A stretch of DNA of 64,000 nucleotides from Ascochyta rabiei (Eukaryota; Ascomycota; Dothideomycetes; Pleosporales; Didymellaceae): contig NC_082413.1 in assembly GCF_004011695.2 (NCBI RefSeq), forward strand, positions 1,719,001-1,783,000. Direction: 5' to 3'. The translations under genes were made by a program, and so were the position numbers. The notes under the pieces were generated by a model. That model worked only from the letters and a program-made list of their open reading frames with translations, was not told the origin of the DNA and did no database searches. Shown here one piece after another: positions 44,776 to 55,731 of the stretch (the first letter of the stretch is position 1; each line of letters opens with the position of its first letter).

Positions 44776-46336
44776 TTAATTTCCTGGGGTTCCCAAATTC
44801 TCCCAGTTGTCGTTCGACCACTCATCTCCAGCACTGCCATGCACTCCCAATCGAAGGAAGTTGCCCTTCAGATTCCGTGCCAGTACCTCGACGTTCCCTT
44901 CTCCGCCGTCAACCATGAACGTAGGTAAGTATTGTGTCGGGTAGTCGAGGTGAGTCGAGTCATCGTCGCTGCGAAGACACCACAACATGTTCCAGAAATC
45001 CCAGCTCGTACCGTTGAACGCAGTGTAGTGTATGCAATCATCCGTGCCGCGCGATACGAGATGCGCAAGCGGGCGGCCATCCACGCCGTCGCCTCGGATC
45101 ATGCTCTGCGTGTCCGGGAACTCGTAGCCTTCGTGGCTGGCCCAGACGATCGTCCACTCGCTCCACGCGCCGTTCTTGAACAAATTGTGCACAGTGCTGC
45201 CTCTGTTGACGACGATATCGATGACGCCGTCGCTGCCATCAGAGTCGCGCCACGACGCTGCGAGAGGTGAAGACGCGATCAATCCCTCGATGGAAGAGGT
45301 ACTCGGAAAGGGATCACCAAGACTCTCCCATGCCTCCGCCCATCCCGAGTCGGGAACCCAATGCTTGTGTAACACCAGATTCCTTGATTTGGCAAATACA
45401 TCGATTCTGTCCTCGCCCCACGATGTCACTGCCACTTCGCCGGCGAAGTCAGCGCCCAGCTCGGTCCATTCGCTCCAGACGTTTCCGTCGTACGAGACGG
45501 CCCATATGTACCCGTTAGAATCAATACTCACGACATCAACCTTCCCTTCCGCCCTGGAAATCACAGTCGGTCGCGTCAAGAACTGCGCGGCAAAGTCGAG
45601 TTCCTCCCAGTTTCCCCACTGGCCGTCGCGGAAATGCATGAATACGATGCGGCCGCTGGTGCCGTCGACAGAGACGGCTGTCTGCGTTGTATCGCTGGTG
45701 CACACAGTGACGGGCGCGACGAGAAATTGGCGGCCGCTGTACGCTTCCCAGGCGCTGCCGTACTCTAGCTTCCATAGTTTTCCTTCGGAGCGCAGGTCCC
45801 AGAGGAGGAGGGCGGGGGCTGCAACTGCGGCGCTGATGTCGCGTGGGACTAATCCTTGGGGATACAACATGGCTCCTGGAGAGGATGGTGGCGATGAGGG
45901 TGGCGAGGAGGATGGCGAGGAGGTGGAGGTGGAGCTGAAAGACGCAGTGTTGGAACGAGAGTCCGTAGGCGTGGGAACAGACCCAGAAGTCAAAATTCCA
46001 CCGGGAGAGGTCGAAGCCGAATTCGCTACATAGCTTGCTTGACTAGATGAAGGCACAGACGTCGCACCCTGTGCTGCGAACAGTCGTTCGCGGGCGCGTT
46101 CGGATTCACTACACGTCTGTCAGTACAGCAACCCAGACAGATACTTGCCAATCGTGGACGTACTTGGACTGCGATCTCTTCACACCATACACCGCACCAA
46201 ACACGATTCCAAACAAGACCATGATCCCCAGAACAAGCACCGAGACCCAAACCCTCTTTCTCTTCCACCATTTCCTCGTCGTCGCTTCCTGGGCCACTGC
46301 GGGCTCGAGGTCTGCACGCACTTTCTCTTGAGTCAT
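44776..46336 (-). CDS. Membrane-anchored fucose-lectin-like beta-propeller protein
   Basis: Exons 46336-46164 and 46108-44776, with a 55-bp intron (GTACGT...GTGTAG), joining RSQSK/N to ESERARERLFAAQ; 501 residues. A short cytoplasmic N-terminus (KWWKRKR) precedes one membrane helix (VWVSVLVLGIMVLFGIVFGA, about residues 30-50). A Ser/Thr/Pro-rich stalk (about 75-140, with SSPSSSPPSSPPSS-type runs) follows, then a C-terminal domain of about 320 residues made of repeats with W-S/D-x-W motifs (GQWGNWEELD, VWSEWTELG, AWSEWTIVW, SWDFWNMLW). This fits the fungal fucose-specific lectin (AAL-type) six-bladed propeller, here as a type II membrane protein rather than a soluble lectin. Sugar binding is inferred; binding residues were not checked. 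Confidence 0.75.
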
Positions 46337-48130
46337 AATGGCTCACTGTTGCTGAGAAGAAAAGAGAAGAGAAACCCGTTCATCACACGACTCTGTCTTG
46401 ATTTCGCGGTGTCGCCAAGCCCACCCAAGGCTGGCAGCCTTACGGTGTAGATTACACAAAGCGTACCCAGCCAATCAGTGAACAAGCTAGTGCCGACATC
46501 CCGGGTCTGTAATTCAGTTTTTGCGATGAGTTGGTTGAGGCATGCATACAGTAGACGGCATGTAGTTTCAGCCACCGGAGAACTGTGCTGACAGGGCTTG
46601 TCATGTTGTGAGAAGTCTGGGACTGGCTGCATGTTATGAGGGAGATGCAGTGAGGCTAGGGGGAAGATGGGAAAAGGTGAGGAGACGGGAGACGCCTCGC
46701 TTAGTGGAGACTCACTCATCCCTGTCTCGAAGGTAGTGTGTCAAGGCAACAGTAACATGGATATCGTAACAACATTACGTCTGTCACCTGCTTGATATTG
46801 AGTCTTGTACGAGGTTGCCGAAGAGATGCTAATTCGACTTTTCGCCATGCTACGTTCAAGGCTTTGTTTCCACTGTTATGATTGCTTGCTTGCTGTAAAG
46901 TCCTTGCCCCCAGACAACCAAGAGCTTTCGATCAAATAGACGTGTAACACTCTCAAACGACTCTTCAGCAGTCTTTAGGTATAGCAAAACGCTTTGCGCG
47001 CTACTACAACTTGATTGGAATCCGCAGTGTACTCCAAGCCTCGAAATTCCCTAGTTCTTCTTTACAAGCATATTCTGTATCCTTATCATCGAATTTTACT
47101 CACCGGTACATCCAAAAGCTCTGAAAAAATTCCACGTCAGGAGCAAAGTTCTTCTGCGTATGCATGTCTCAAAGAACAGAGATTATCCACACTTCTGACT
47201 TCCCACTCGGCGTTAATTTTCGAATATAAGAAAGAATATTTGAACAACCACCAATTCGAAAACGTTGCCGCCGACTGCAGTACATATTTTCTCCATGATG
47301 GAGAATGGTGCAAACGCTAGTGGCATCTTTGTCGTGCCACTTACTGTTCAGTATTCATGCACCACCAGACTGCAGACCTTCTCCTCAATAACCAAACCTA
47401 TGATGCTATCTTAAACAGCAATGTCGATAAATACCAACAATGCGGTGCTCCAAATCTCCAGCCGTATTCCCGAGAACCGCGGCGTGTATTCTGTCCACCC
47501 TCAATCCCTCAATCCCTCACAGGCACAGCGTGGCAATACGTCAATCGTCCTACCCACGCGCGCCATTCCCTCGCGCGACGTGTAGATCCAAGGCGGTGAA
47601 GATCCAAGGCGGTGATGCACCCAGGACGCGGTTCTAGCCTGGCCCGGGATCTTCCCCGTCCGTGCTGGTCCCGACAAGGGGACAAAGGCTTGAATGAACA
47701 GCCGACTGGCACATTGTGTGGCTTGTTTTGATTTGTGGCACGGGAAGAGCTCCACATGTATCGATCTTCCGTCGCCGGGGTTTGAGTTTTCTTGGGGTAC
47801 ATATTGCTACTACTTATTTATCATACATCTAGATCCGCCGTCCACCTTGCATTCATCTTCCCCGGGACACAGCATCGCCGATTCTCTCCCCTCTCCCTGG
47901 TTTCCGAATCGCCATCGACGCCGGTCCAGATTAGGCTACAAAGGAAAAAACAAAAAAAAAAAATCACACACACAGGAAACAAGAAGCCCGTCGTTTTTCA
48001 GAGCGGACTGGTATCCAGAAAATGTACACAAGGAAACAGACATGGCGCCGGTCTACGGGCGCCCGTGTTTCGGTTGTAGTCGCCGTCTCAGGAGACTAGA
48101 TAGGGGGGAGGAGGGTTGACTGGCCAGCGT
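46337..48130. other. 1.8-kb intergenic region, no gene supported
   Basis: It holds the promoter of the lectin-like gene and the 3' flank of the exchanger. Features seen: a duplicated agatccaaggcggtga unit near 47584-47615 and an A-rich tract near 47944-47962. Short ORFs here lack domains and start or stop signals of note. Confidence 0.5.
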
Positions 48131-49859
48131 TTAGTTGGTGGCAAAGAACCTCTGGATGAGGCCATTACCAGTGGGGTCGCCCTGGACGTTGTCAGGGTAG
48201 ATGTAGAAGGCGAGCGCAATGATGGCGTAGCTGTTCCACGTTAGCGTATGTGGCCATCTTGGGGGGTAGGATACTTACGTTCCCAGGCACATGGCGCCCT
48301 CGAGGTAGTTGCTCTTTCCGTCCTGGATCAAGTAGTTGACGATCAGGACGGAGATGAAGAAGATGATGGTCTCGAAGCCCTGGAAGTGCAGAGTCATGGG
48401 CTGGCCCATGATCCAGCCGAGGATGACCAAGAAGGGTGTGACGAAGAGGGCGATCTGCATGGAGCTGCCGATTGCGACGTTGATGGCCAAGTCCATCTTG
48501 CCCTTGTAGGCGACGATGACGGCTGTGACGTGCTCGGCAGCGTTGCCAACGATGGGGATCAAAATCAGGCCGACAAACGTCTTGCTGATGTGGGCGGACT
48601 CGACGATGGAATCGATGCTATTGACCAGGTACTCGGCGCAGACGGCGACAAGAACGGTGACGAGGACCAGGGCAACACCGGCAGCGACGGGGGAGAGGAT
48701 CTGGCCGTCCTCATTCTCGTCGTCGCCGCCCTCCTGGTTCTCGACGTCGGCGAACAGGGCGTGGTGGGAGTAGAGCTGGAAGTACAGGTACAGGATGTAG
48801 AGGATGAGGAGGATGATCGAGGTGCCGTGGGACAGGAGCAGGACGTTCTTCTCCGCCTCGTGGGTGCCGCCGTTCTGCTTGTCGCCGGAGATGGTGGCGT
48901 AGAGGGTGGCGGGGATGATGAGCGAGGCAGAGGCGACGGCCATGAGCGAGGACATGGTGGAGGCGACGGTCTCGTTGAAGCTGCGCTCCTGCTCGCGGAT
49001 GCCGCCGGCGAGGAAGCAGCAGCCGAGGACGAGCAGGATGTTGGAGAGGATGCTGCCCAGCATGCTGGCCTGGACGATGCGGATCTCGCCCTGCTTGAGG
49101 GCAACGATGCTGACAATCAGCTCGACGGCGTTGCCAAAGGTGGCGTTCATGAGGCCACCCAGCGTCTGGCCGAGCTTGGCGGAGAGCTCCTCAGTGGCAA
49201 AGGAGAGCAGGGCGGCGAGGGGGATGATGGCGATGAAGTTGAGGTTGAAGACGGCGGTGGGGTTCCAGCCCATGGCGCCGGCGACGATGCCGATGGGGAC
49301 GAAGACGAGGAAGACGTTGACATAGTTGCTGACGAGGGTCTGGTAGACGAGGTGGACGACGTGCTTGGGCAGCCGGGTGTAGGCGGGCTCGTCGGCGCGG
49401 GTGGAGGCTATCAGCGGGGTGTGCTCAGTCGAGCCATTCAGTTGTTGCGGCATGTTCGATTCGCTGAAGGAGCGAGTGCTGCCGTGGCGACCGACGCGGT
49501 GGAAGTCTCGCTTTATGTTTTCTGCCAAGTCCGGTTAGCCAAGAGCGCCGAGAGGTTGTGAGCTATGTGTGCTATCGGACAGTGCACAGCGCTGCGACGG
49601 AGACGGCGGAGGGGAGCGGAGGGGAGGGGAGCGGTGGTGCTGGGCCTGGCGCCGACGATTCGAGGACGGGTGGCAGCTGGCAGAGGCAGGTCACTGGCCA
49701 CAGGGCGGGCGTTGGAGCGTTGGAGGGGGCAGTCACTGCAGTGGTCCAAGACGGCGGGCGACGGAGCCGGCTCACCGAATGCGGGCAGGTGCAAGCAGGT
49801 GCGGGCAGGTGCGAGCAGGTGCGGGCAGGTGCGGGCAGTTGGATGCAAAACTCACTCAT
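48131..49859 (-). CDS. Vacuolar Ca2+/H+ exchanger (CAX family, Vcx1-like)
   Basis: Predicted exons 49859-49856 (ATGA), 49521-48279 and 48230-48131; 448 residues. The 48-bp last intron is firm (GTAAGT...GTGGAACAG) and restores MCLGTYAIIALAFYIYP to the stop. The first intron (~334 bp) is inferred: the main frame begins just after a strong acceptor (gctaac..ttggcag), with no ATG before it, and ATGA followed by GTGAGT supplies the right phase. Translation could instead start at the internal Met near 49453 (MPQQLNGSTEH). Both CAX repeats are present: GNAVELIVSIVALKQGEIRI and GNAAEHVTAVIVAYKGKMDL, each with the conserved Glu, among about 11 membrane segments. It sequesters cytosolic Ca2+ (and probably Mn2+) in the vacuole using the proton gradient. 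Confidence 0.88.
49785..49845. repeat. 10-bp minisatellite in the proposed first intron of the exchanger gene
   Basis: About six copies of caggtgcggg/caggtgcgag. Falls within the inferred intron of the Ca2+/H+ exchanger gene, or its 5' leader if the internal start is used. Confidence 0.75.
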
Positions 49860-51557
49860 TGCTGTGCGGCGGGCGCAGAGGGCAGGAGTACCACGGGCGC
49901 GGGCGTGGCTAGCAGGTATAGCAGGTATAGGAGCGTGTCAGAGGCGTGCTGCTAGGTTTGGGCGCTGTAGCAGGCGCTGTAGCAGTGGGAATGCAATTCA
50001 AATTCAAGCGATTGGCGATAAGGGCCGACAGAAGGATGGACTGTGAGGCCGAGCAATCAGAGTGCGCAAAGGCTGTGGGCTGTGGTTGAGTGCAAGTGAA
50101 AAAGGCGGTAGCGCGAGGGGAAAGAGGGCGCAGCAGCGTCGTGACCGTGACCGTGGCTGCTGGCTGCTGGCTGGCTGCTGATGACGGAGGATGGCTGGGA
50201 CTCGGGAGGTCCTCAGCAAGCAGCACTGCCCCAAGGCCCAAGCGCGACCGACCGACCGACGGCACACGCTGCTCCACCTGCCCCTGGCGCCGTTGCAGAA
50301 CAGCGGGTAGTGGGCAGAAGACGTTTCCCAGCAGGGCACGGCAGAAGACGTTTCCAACAGGACCCAACACCTTCTGCTTACTGTGTAGCCCAACGTTGCG
50401 CTTCCTGTGTAGCCCAACATTGCGCTTCCTGTGTAGCCCAACATTGCGCTTCCTGTGTAGCCCAACATCGCGCCCGACGTCATTGCGCCAAGCCTGTCCA
50501 TCCTCGACCGCACGGCCCCGCGAGGCACCGCCCGTGGAGACCACCAGCCACCGAGGTCAAGCCTGGAACTTCCAGGAAGCATGCATACCGGCTGCACAGT
50601 GCACTCCTTTCTCGCGACTCCTCCTCCTCTGTACACCGCAGAAGCAGCCTTGGCACAGAGTATCGGGTCGCCCAGCTTACACGTCATAGTCCCTCGTGGT
50701 GAGCGTGGTTTGTACGCCAGGAGGGAGACACGTACCTCGCAACTCACTGCCACTGCCACGCGCTCTGATGCGTCCCCTTTTCAACTTGATCCATCAAAGC
50801 ACATGTCTGGCACGGAGCGTTGAATCCTTGTGCGGCAAGAGCACATGTACACTCGTCGTTCCATTAGCCTTTGGGCGCCAAAGTGACATGTGGAGACACT
50901 GGCAATCACTGCCCTTGCTCCTTGATTGCGCAATGGGAGCTCGAGAAGCTTGGCGACGCGCTGCAACATCATGAAGCTACATCTTCTCCCCGATACCTAT
51001 CGACTCTGATACACTTCTCAATTTCAAGCAAAACCTTCCACTTTGGCCCGGTTTCGAGCTCGTCTCAGCTCGTACCTGCTCTTTTTCGAAGCCTCGAGAC
51101 CCCGCAGCGCTCACCAAAGTGACCAAACTAGGCCCAATCCTCGCTTTTGCAACCCATGTCAGACGTCGTTGTGCGGAAAGAGCAACCGTACTAACAGAAC
51201 CACCTACCGACCAGAGAGCCCCTCTGTCGTCCAGTCCTGGTTATGCCAGCCCCTTAAGCGAAACACTGCCCATCTACGCCTAATCACGGTTACGGGTGCT
51301 GGGCCGCGGTTCAGCGACTGAAGGTAGACGGTCAAGTTTATTTGCTTATTGCGTTCGTGATTGGGCTTCACACGTTTCACTGCGCGGCCATGACGACTGG
51401 AAAATGCGATACAGAATGTATATTGAAAAGAGCTCACAGTATATTCCACCCTCGGTACCAATGTGTCCAGACTATGTACTTGAGCCCACGTGTTCTTGCT
51501 GGCACACAAATCCTGTCGCCTTGTCCCTCCTACGGTTGCTAGGATCTACAGCAGATT
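49860..51557. other. 1.7-kb intergenic region with a 24-bp minisatellite
   Basis: No gene supported. A 24-bp repeat (ctgtgtagcccaac[ag]ttgcg plus cttc) occurs four times at about 50380-50472, and a gcagaagacgtttcc duplication lies at 50315 and 50341. Upstream is the promoter of the exchanger gene. Confidence 0.6.
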
Positions 51558-52142
51558 CTAGACGTTGGGTGTGAACTCATACTTGAGTAGGTCATTCGGA
51601 ACATCGTTGCCGTCTGTGAACACCAACTCCTTCAGTCTACCAGCGTCTTCCTCGGGAATTCCGTTTGTGGTGTAGTGCTTTCCATTCAAGAAAACAGCAT
51701 CTGGCTCCGTTGATCCCGAGCAAGTGAACGCATCGCGCTTCCTCTTGTCGTCGCCAGGCTCCGTCCAGCTGACTCCGTGAAGGGTTCCGTCGATGCAGGT
51801 TTCGCGGTCCTTGACGGCCTTGTTGACGATGATGTGGCCGCACTGCAGCAGCCCGTCGGAGTTGGAATCCGGGCCCTGGTCCCAGCCGATGAATTGCTTC
51901 TTGCCGGTCTCCTGCACCTCGAGCTTGCTGGAGTGCACGAGCGTCACGTTCTTCGCGATCGCGTCGGCGATGGAGGTGGTCGAGTTGGACGTAATCGACA
52001 ACGCGCACACGTTGTGGTCAATGTCCTTGAAGAAGAAGGCAGACCCTGCGCAGCCGGGCTTGACGTACGTGTAGATGTTATCGGCCGCGACGAGACTGCC
52101 AAGTGTTCCGACCATCAACAGGGTGGGGAGGTAGGAGTACAT
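51558..52142 (-). CDS. Small secreted protein, unknown function
   Basis: 194 residues, intronless. An N-terminal signal peptide (MYSYLPTLLMVGTLGSLVAA) leads into a mature chain beginning DNIYTYV. Five cysteines are visible (PGCAG, NVCAL, LQCGH, ETCID, FTCSG). A potential KEX2-type site (DKRKR) lies about residue 137, before the last cysteine. N-x-S/T sites occur (SNSTTS, KNVTL). I recognise no domain. A TATA box sits 124 bp upstream. Length, secretion and cysteine content would qualify it for effector-candidate lists, but the odd cysteine number and absence of a known family make that tentative. Confidence 0.72.
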   Translation of the reverse strand: MYSYLPTLLMVGTLGSLVAADNIYTYVKPGCAGSAFFFKDIDHNVCALSITSNSTTSIADAIAKNVTLVHSSKLEVQETGKKQFIGWDQGPDSNSDGLLQCGHIIVNKAVKDRETCIDGTLHGVSWTEPGDDKRKRDAFTCSGSTEPDAVFLNGKHYTTNGIPEEDAGRLKELVFTDGNDVPNDLLKYEFTPNV

Positions 52143-52265
52143 GGTGAGCAGGATCGAAGATTTTATCGATTGAAGATTTGTGGTTGGGTGTGTAGTAGCG
52201 ACGTTTCTGCGTTTGCCAGATTCGACTCGTGTGATACAACATCTAAGAAACGAGGGAGCAGAATC

Positions 52266-52273
52266 CTTTTATA
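52266..52273 (-). promoter_or_regulatory. TATA box of the secreted-protein gene
   Basis: TATAAAAG on the minus strand, 124 bp upstream of the ATG at 52142; a strong TATA match of the type seen in inducible fungal genes. Confidence 0.45.
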
Positions 52274-53399
52274 GCCTACAGTTGAGCAGACGAGTGACGA
52301 CATCGATGCCGCAGTAAGCACTGTCCTATTCACCAGGTTCTGGGCTTCGGTATCTCCGGATATCATGTGGTCTGACAGCTGTCTCAAGGCCGGACTCTGC
52401 TCCGAAGACTTCTAGAGAGTGAGTGTAGGAGTGTCGTTAGTGTGTTGGTCTACCCCCGTCACCCGATTGGTCCCTCGGCGGTAATATGGTGTAGTCAGCG
52501 TCTACCAAACTAAGCGATTGCCATCCGTATTTTCTCCAAGTACCTTCCCTTTGGCCGTGTAAATCACCGGAAGCATCTCCTGATGAGGATTCTTTCAATA
52601 AGCGGGTTAGCGCCTGTTTGGTGCTCGATTGTAAGACTTGAATTAGAGCCACAATCTGGTAACCCGAGTTTGGAACACTGGGTTGGTTCCAGCGTGCTAG
52701 AGTAGCGTGAATGTGTTATGCAACGACATGAGGCTGTGTTGGGTGGCCAGCTCCTGTGTAGCATCTGTCTCGACCAGACTTACTAGCCTCCTGCTCAACC
52801 ACCAGCCGCAGGGCCAACACGGAGCAACAAGCAGGTAGAGCTCTGATCGCCTGAAGGAACCGGAGATCCCTACTGGTCTTACAATAGGCTACGGCGTAGT
52901 GCCGACAGAGATGAAGATCATCCTGTAAGCGCTAACATGCTAGACTCTCCTTCACCGCCAAACCCTCCTGTTCTCCCAACCGATTAGCTTCGATCGCAAA
53001 CCATGACGGTGCCTGATCGGACTTAGAGCGGTGTCTTGGGCAGGCACAGAATAGGCCCTTGATGGACGCTTCCGTATCCTTAGCTTATCAAGCACCAGTG
53101 TTACAAACCCACAAAAGCATGCCTCAAGCCAATACAAGGCGTCTCAACTCCCACCTTCATTCTACAACCTCTGAACCTCATCGAGGATTCACGACTCTCG
53201 GATATATACTATGGCATCAGGCATAAGCAGCGAAGGTGGGGAAGGTCTGCAAGGGTGTTTAGCTGTATTTTTCGGATAAATCTATCTCAGCTTTGTCATA
53301 CTTTACGTACAAATCTCAGTGCTCTCTGACTGCCACCAGCGTCAACCACTGCCTGGCACTGGTCTCTCAGTGTTGATCACGCTTCTGAAGTCCTTAGCG
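52274..53399. other. Intergenic region, no gene seen
   Basis: About 1.1 kb with scattered short frames and no recognised domain, repeat or RNA gene, ending at the Tc1 relic. Confidence 0.5.
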
Positions 53400-54350
53400 G
53401 TTAAACCATCCCGCGCCTCCTGCATGATACCCCCAAGTCTCTTGGGGGTATACTGCCTCCTGCTAAATCTGGGTAGTGTAGCTTAATATGATCCTTCATC
53501 TTATCCTAAATAGTCTTGATTAGATTAAGATATAGTGAGAATGAGGTCAGAAGATGAGTGTGACACCTCTTTCTTGGAGCTTGTTGAGGGTGGCCTGGGG
53601 CAGAATCCCGCATAATCAAATCAAAGGTCAGGAATTATGCAAAGCCAGCCGTAAACAAGTAGAACGATCCTTCCGCAGTACCTCACCCCGTCACCAGTCC
53701 TCCACTCCTCCTCCCAAAAGAGCAAATAACCTCTTGCAGTCCCAGAAAAGGCCGCCTCAAAACATCCACCCACGCCTTCTTAGCAGCTCGTCAACAACAC
53801 ACGTGGGTGTAAGCTCTTCTTCAGCTCTGCGTGTTACCCACGTTCTGTGATGCATTCCCCTAGTAACCCACGTCTCATCGCTCCACAATATCCTCCACTA
53901 TTGCAACGGCTCCTCCTAGTTACCATGCTCACGAACCCACGCAAGACGTAACTCCATATGAAACTAGGTAAGAAGGGACTTGGCACGTGCAATTCAGCGT
54001 GTGTATCCTCTCTTCTCGAGAGCCCGGAATATTACATCCTGTGTTACACTCCAGCGGCAAGAGAGCCAGCGGCAAGAGAGCCAGTGGCAAGAGCTAGACA
54101 GCTCATCTGACGGCTTTGTTTCGACGATTGGACAAAAGAGCCGTAAGCTCATCTACTTGGGCATCTGGGAGGGTTTTTGGGCGACTGCATCGCCGTTTGG
54201 TGGGACCTGTTTCGCTGGCAATTGCGTAGCTGACTTGTCTCTGGTATCGTGAGAAGGTCGGTAATGGAACTGTGGAACTGTGGGTGTGGCCGGTGAGGGC
54301 TAGTGTCTGCACCTGGAGACGCTCATCTCGGCGTTGATGGCGGCGTTGAC
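53400..54350 (-). pseudogene. Tc1/mariner transposase relic
   Basis: Minus-strand frames, shifted against one another, carry Tc1-like transposase blocks in order. The N-terminal DNA-binding part (54100-54290) has SYAIASETGPTKRRC then RPKTLPDAQVDEL. A junction block ALEKRGYTRRIARAKSLL lies near 54000. The catalytic start ILWSDETWVTRG (D of DDE, near 53880), RTWVTRRAEEELTPTC, RRRGWMF and KDRSTC follow, then NKLQERGVTLI near 53570 with the following SPDLNPIE box degraded. Frameshifts and stops show it is dead. It keeps CpA/TpG and normal GC, unlike the main nest. Inverted ends were not found. Confidence 0.7.
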
Positions 54351-54357
54351 GGCTGAG

Positions 54358-54800
54358 GCCGTGTCTGCTTTGGCCGATTTGTGCGCTGATTTCGCCTGGA
54401 TGTGTTGAAAATCGGTGGATTTCTGTGTTGGATATTAGATAAACTGGGACTGTTTACTTTTAATCACTGGTTTTTAATAGTTAGGGCGTTTTGCTAGTAA
54501 ATAAGGTTTAGAGTTCCTGTTAGTGTTAAAAAAGGGGATAGTGCACTAGACCGCTAATTTGTCTTATACAAATAAGCCTGTATTAAATACAGGGCCTTTT
54601 AACTTCTGTATTTAACACAGGACTTTCTGTATTCGCACACGTGACCTATCTTAGCAAATTTGTAAAAGTAAACAGCCCTATCTACTAATTTACAGCTGCT
54701 AAGTACATGCTACTGCAACTCCCTGTCTAATTTTAACGCCGCGTAACGCTACCCAACACAGAAATCAGCGCATAAATCGGCGAAAGTAAACAGGGCCTAA
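54358..54800. mobile_element. MITE-like element with long imperfect inverted repeats
   Basis: The left end (gtgtctgctttggccgattt then gtgcgctgatttc) is matched by the complement of the right end (ctgtttactttcgccgattt then atgcgctgatttc, near 54757-54798). A second inner inverted pair, actgtttacttttaa near 54449 and gtaaaagtaaacag near 54661, suggests one such element inside another. The interior is AT-rich and noncoding. No target duplication could be fixed. Confidence 0.55.
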
Positions 54801-55700
54801 GTTAATGCGGGTTGAAGACATTGTGTTGATGACACGTGGATGCAGTAGAAGACAAGTCAGCACTGTAATATATACAAAATCAGGTACGATTCGGTGTAAT
54901 TCTGTTACTAGAGCCATTCCGCGTCATCCGACAAGCACCCTGGCTGTGCCGGATCCACCTACACTACCTATGCCTTATACCATCGTAGGCGGAGTCAAGG
55001 CCCGTTTGAAGCCGTCAAGTCTCTCGGAACCCAACGTCTCGTCCTCACGGACGACTTACTGGCCCGACCGCTTCAAGATGGAACGGACTGCTCTTTGCCA
55101 TGTCTACGCGAGTTTGCAACAGAAAGAGCAGCAAAGCCTACTTAAATGTGAGGGTCGGCGAAAACGCGGTTGAGAGGTCTATTACATGATGGATGAAGAC
55201 AACAAGCTCGGATTCCTGCCAGGAGAGACCCAGTGCCGAGCGTGACGACTTTCGGAAGGTCCAAGATCTAGCAGGTAGTACTGAGATGTGGGACAAACAG
55301 TGAATCGGTCGATTGGTCTGGTCAGATTCGGCATCCCGATTTTCTTGACGCTCTGGGCTCAGAGAATCTTCTAGGCATCGGCGCCTCAGCCTTGTGATGT
55401 GACACCGTGTTTAGTTCAGAGGCGGACGCACCGCGAGGCAGAAATGCCGACAACATATGCAAGCTGAGCTCTCGGTAGACGAGTCACAGGCTTCTGAGAG
55501 CACTGCCCACACACCTGCGCCATGCAGATACCAAGTGTCTCTCGATATCGATTGGAGTGACTCTGCAGTTAGCCTGACAGAATCTTATAAAACCTCCGGG
55601 GTAACAATATGAGGGCGCGACCCCGAAGCTCGAGGTCGTTTTCAAATCCGTCATGTGTTGATGCCAGTCGAAAACGGCTGAACATTCTTTGGGAAAAACA
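54801..55700. other. Intergenic region, no gene supported
   Basis: About 900 bp between the MITE-like repeat and the ankyrin-type relic. The 122-codon frame at 54805-55173 has no recognisable domain and no clear signals. Confidence 0.4.
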
Positions 55701-55731
55701 GCACTGAAACAAAACACCAAACGTACGAACG

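Noticed and set aside
48248..49561. Long plus-strand frame opposite the Ca2+/H+ exchanger
   Set aside because: Its D/G/V-rich composition is the antisense shadow of the membrane protein in GC-rich codons; the minus strand has clear CAX motifs.
53554..53850. Plus-strand 98-codon gene
   Set aside because: The opposite strand carries Tc1 transposase motifs, so this frame is its antisense.
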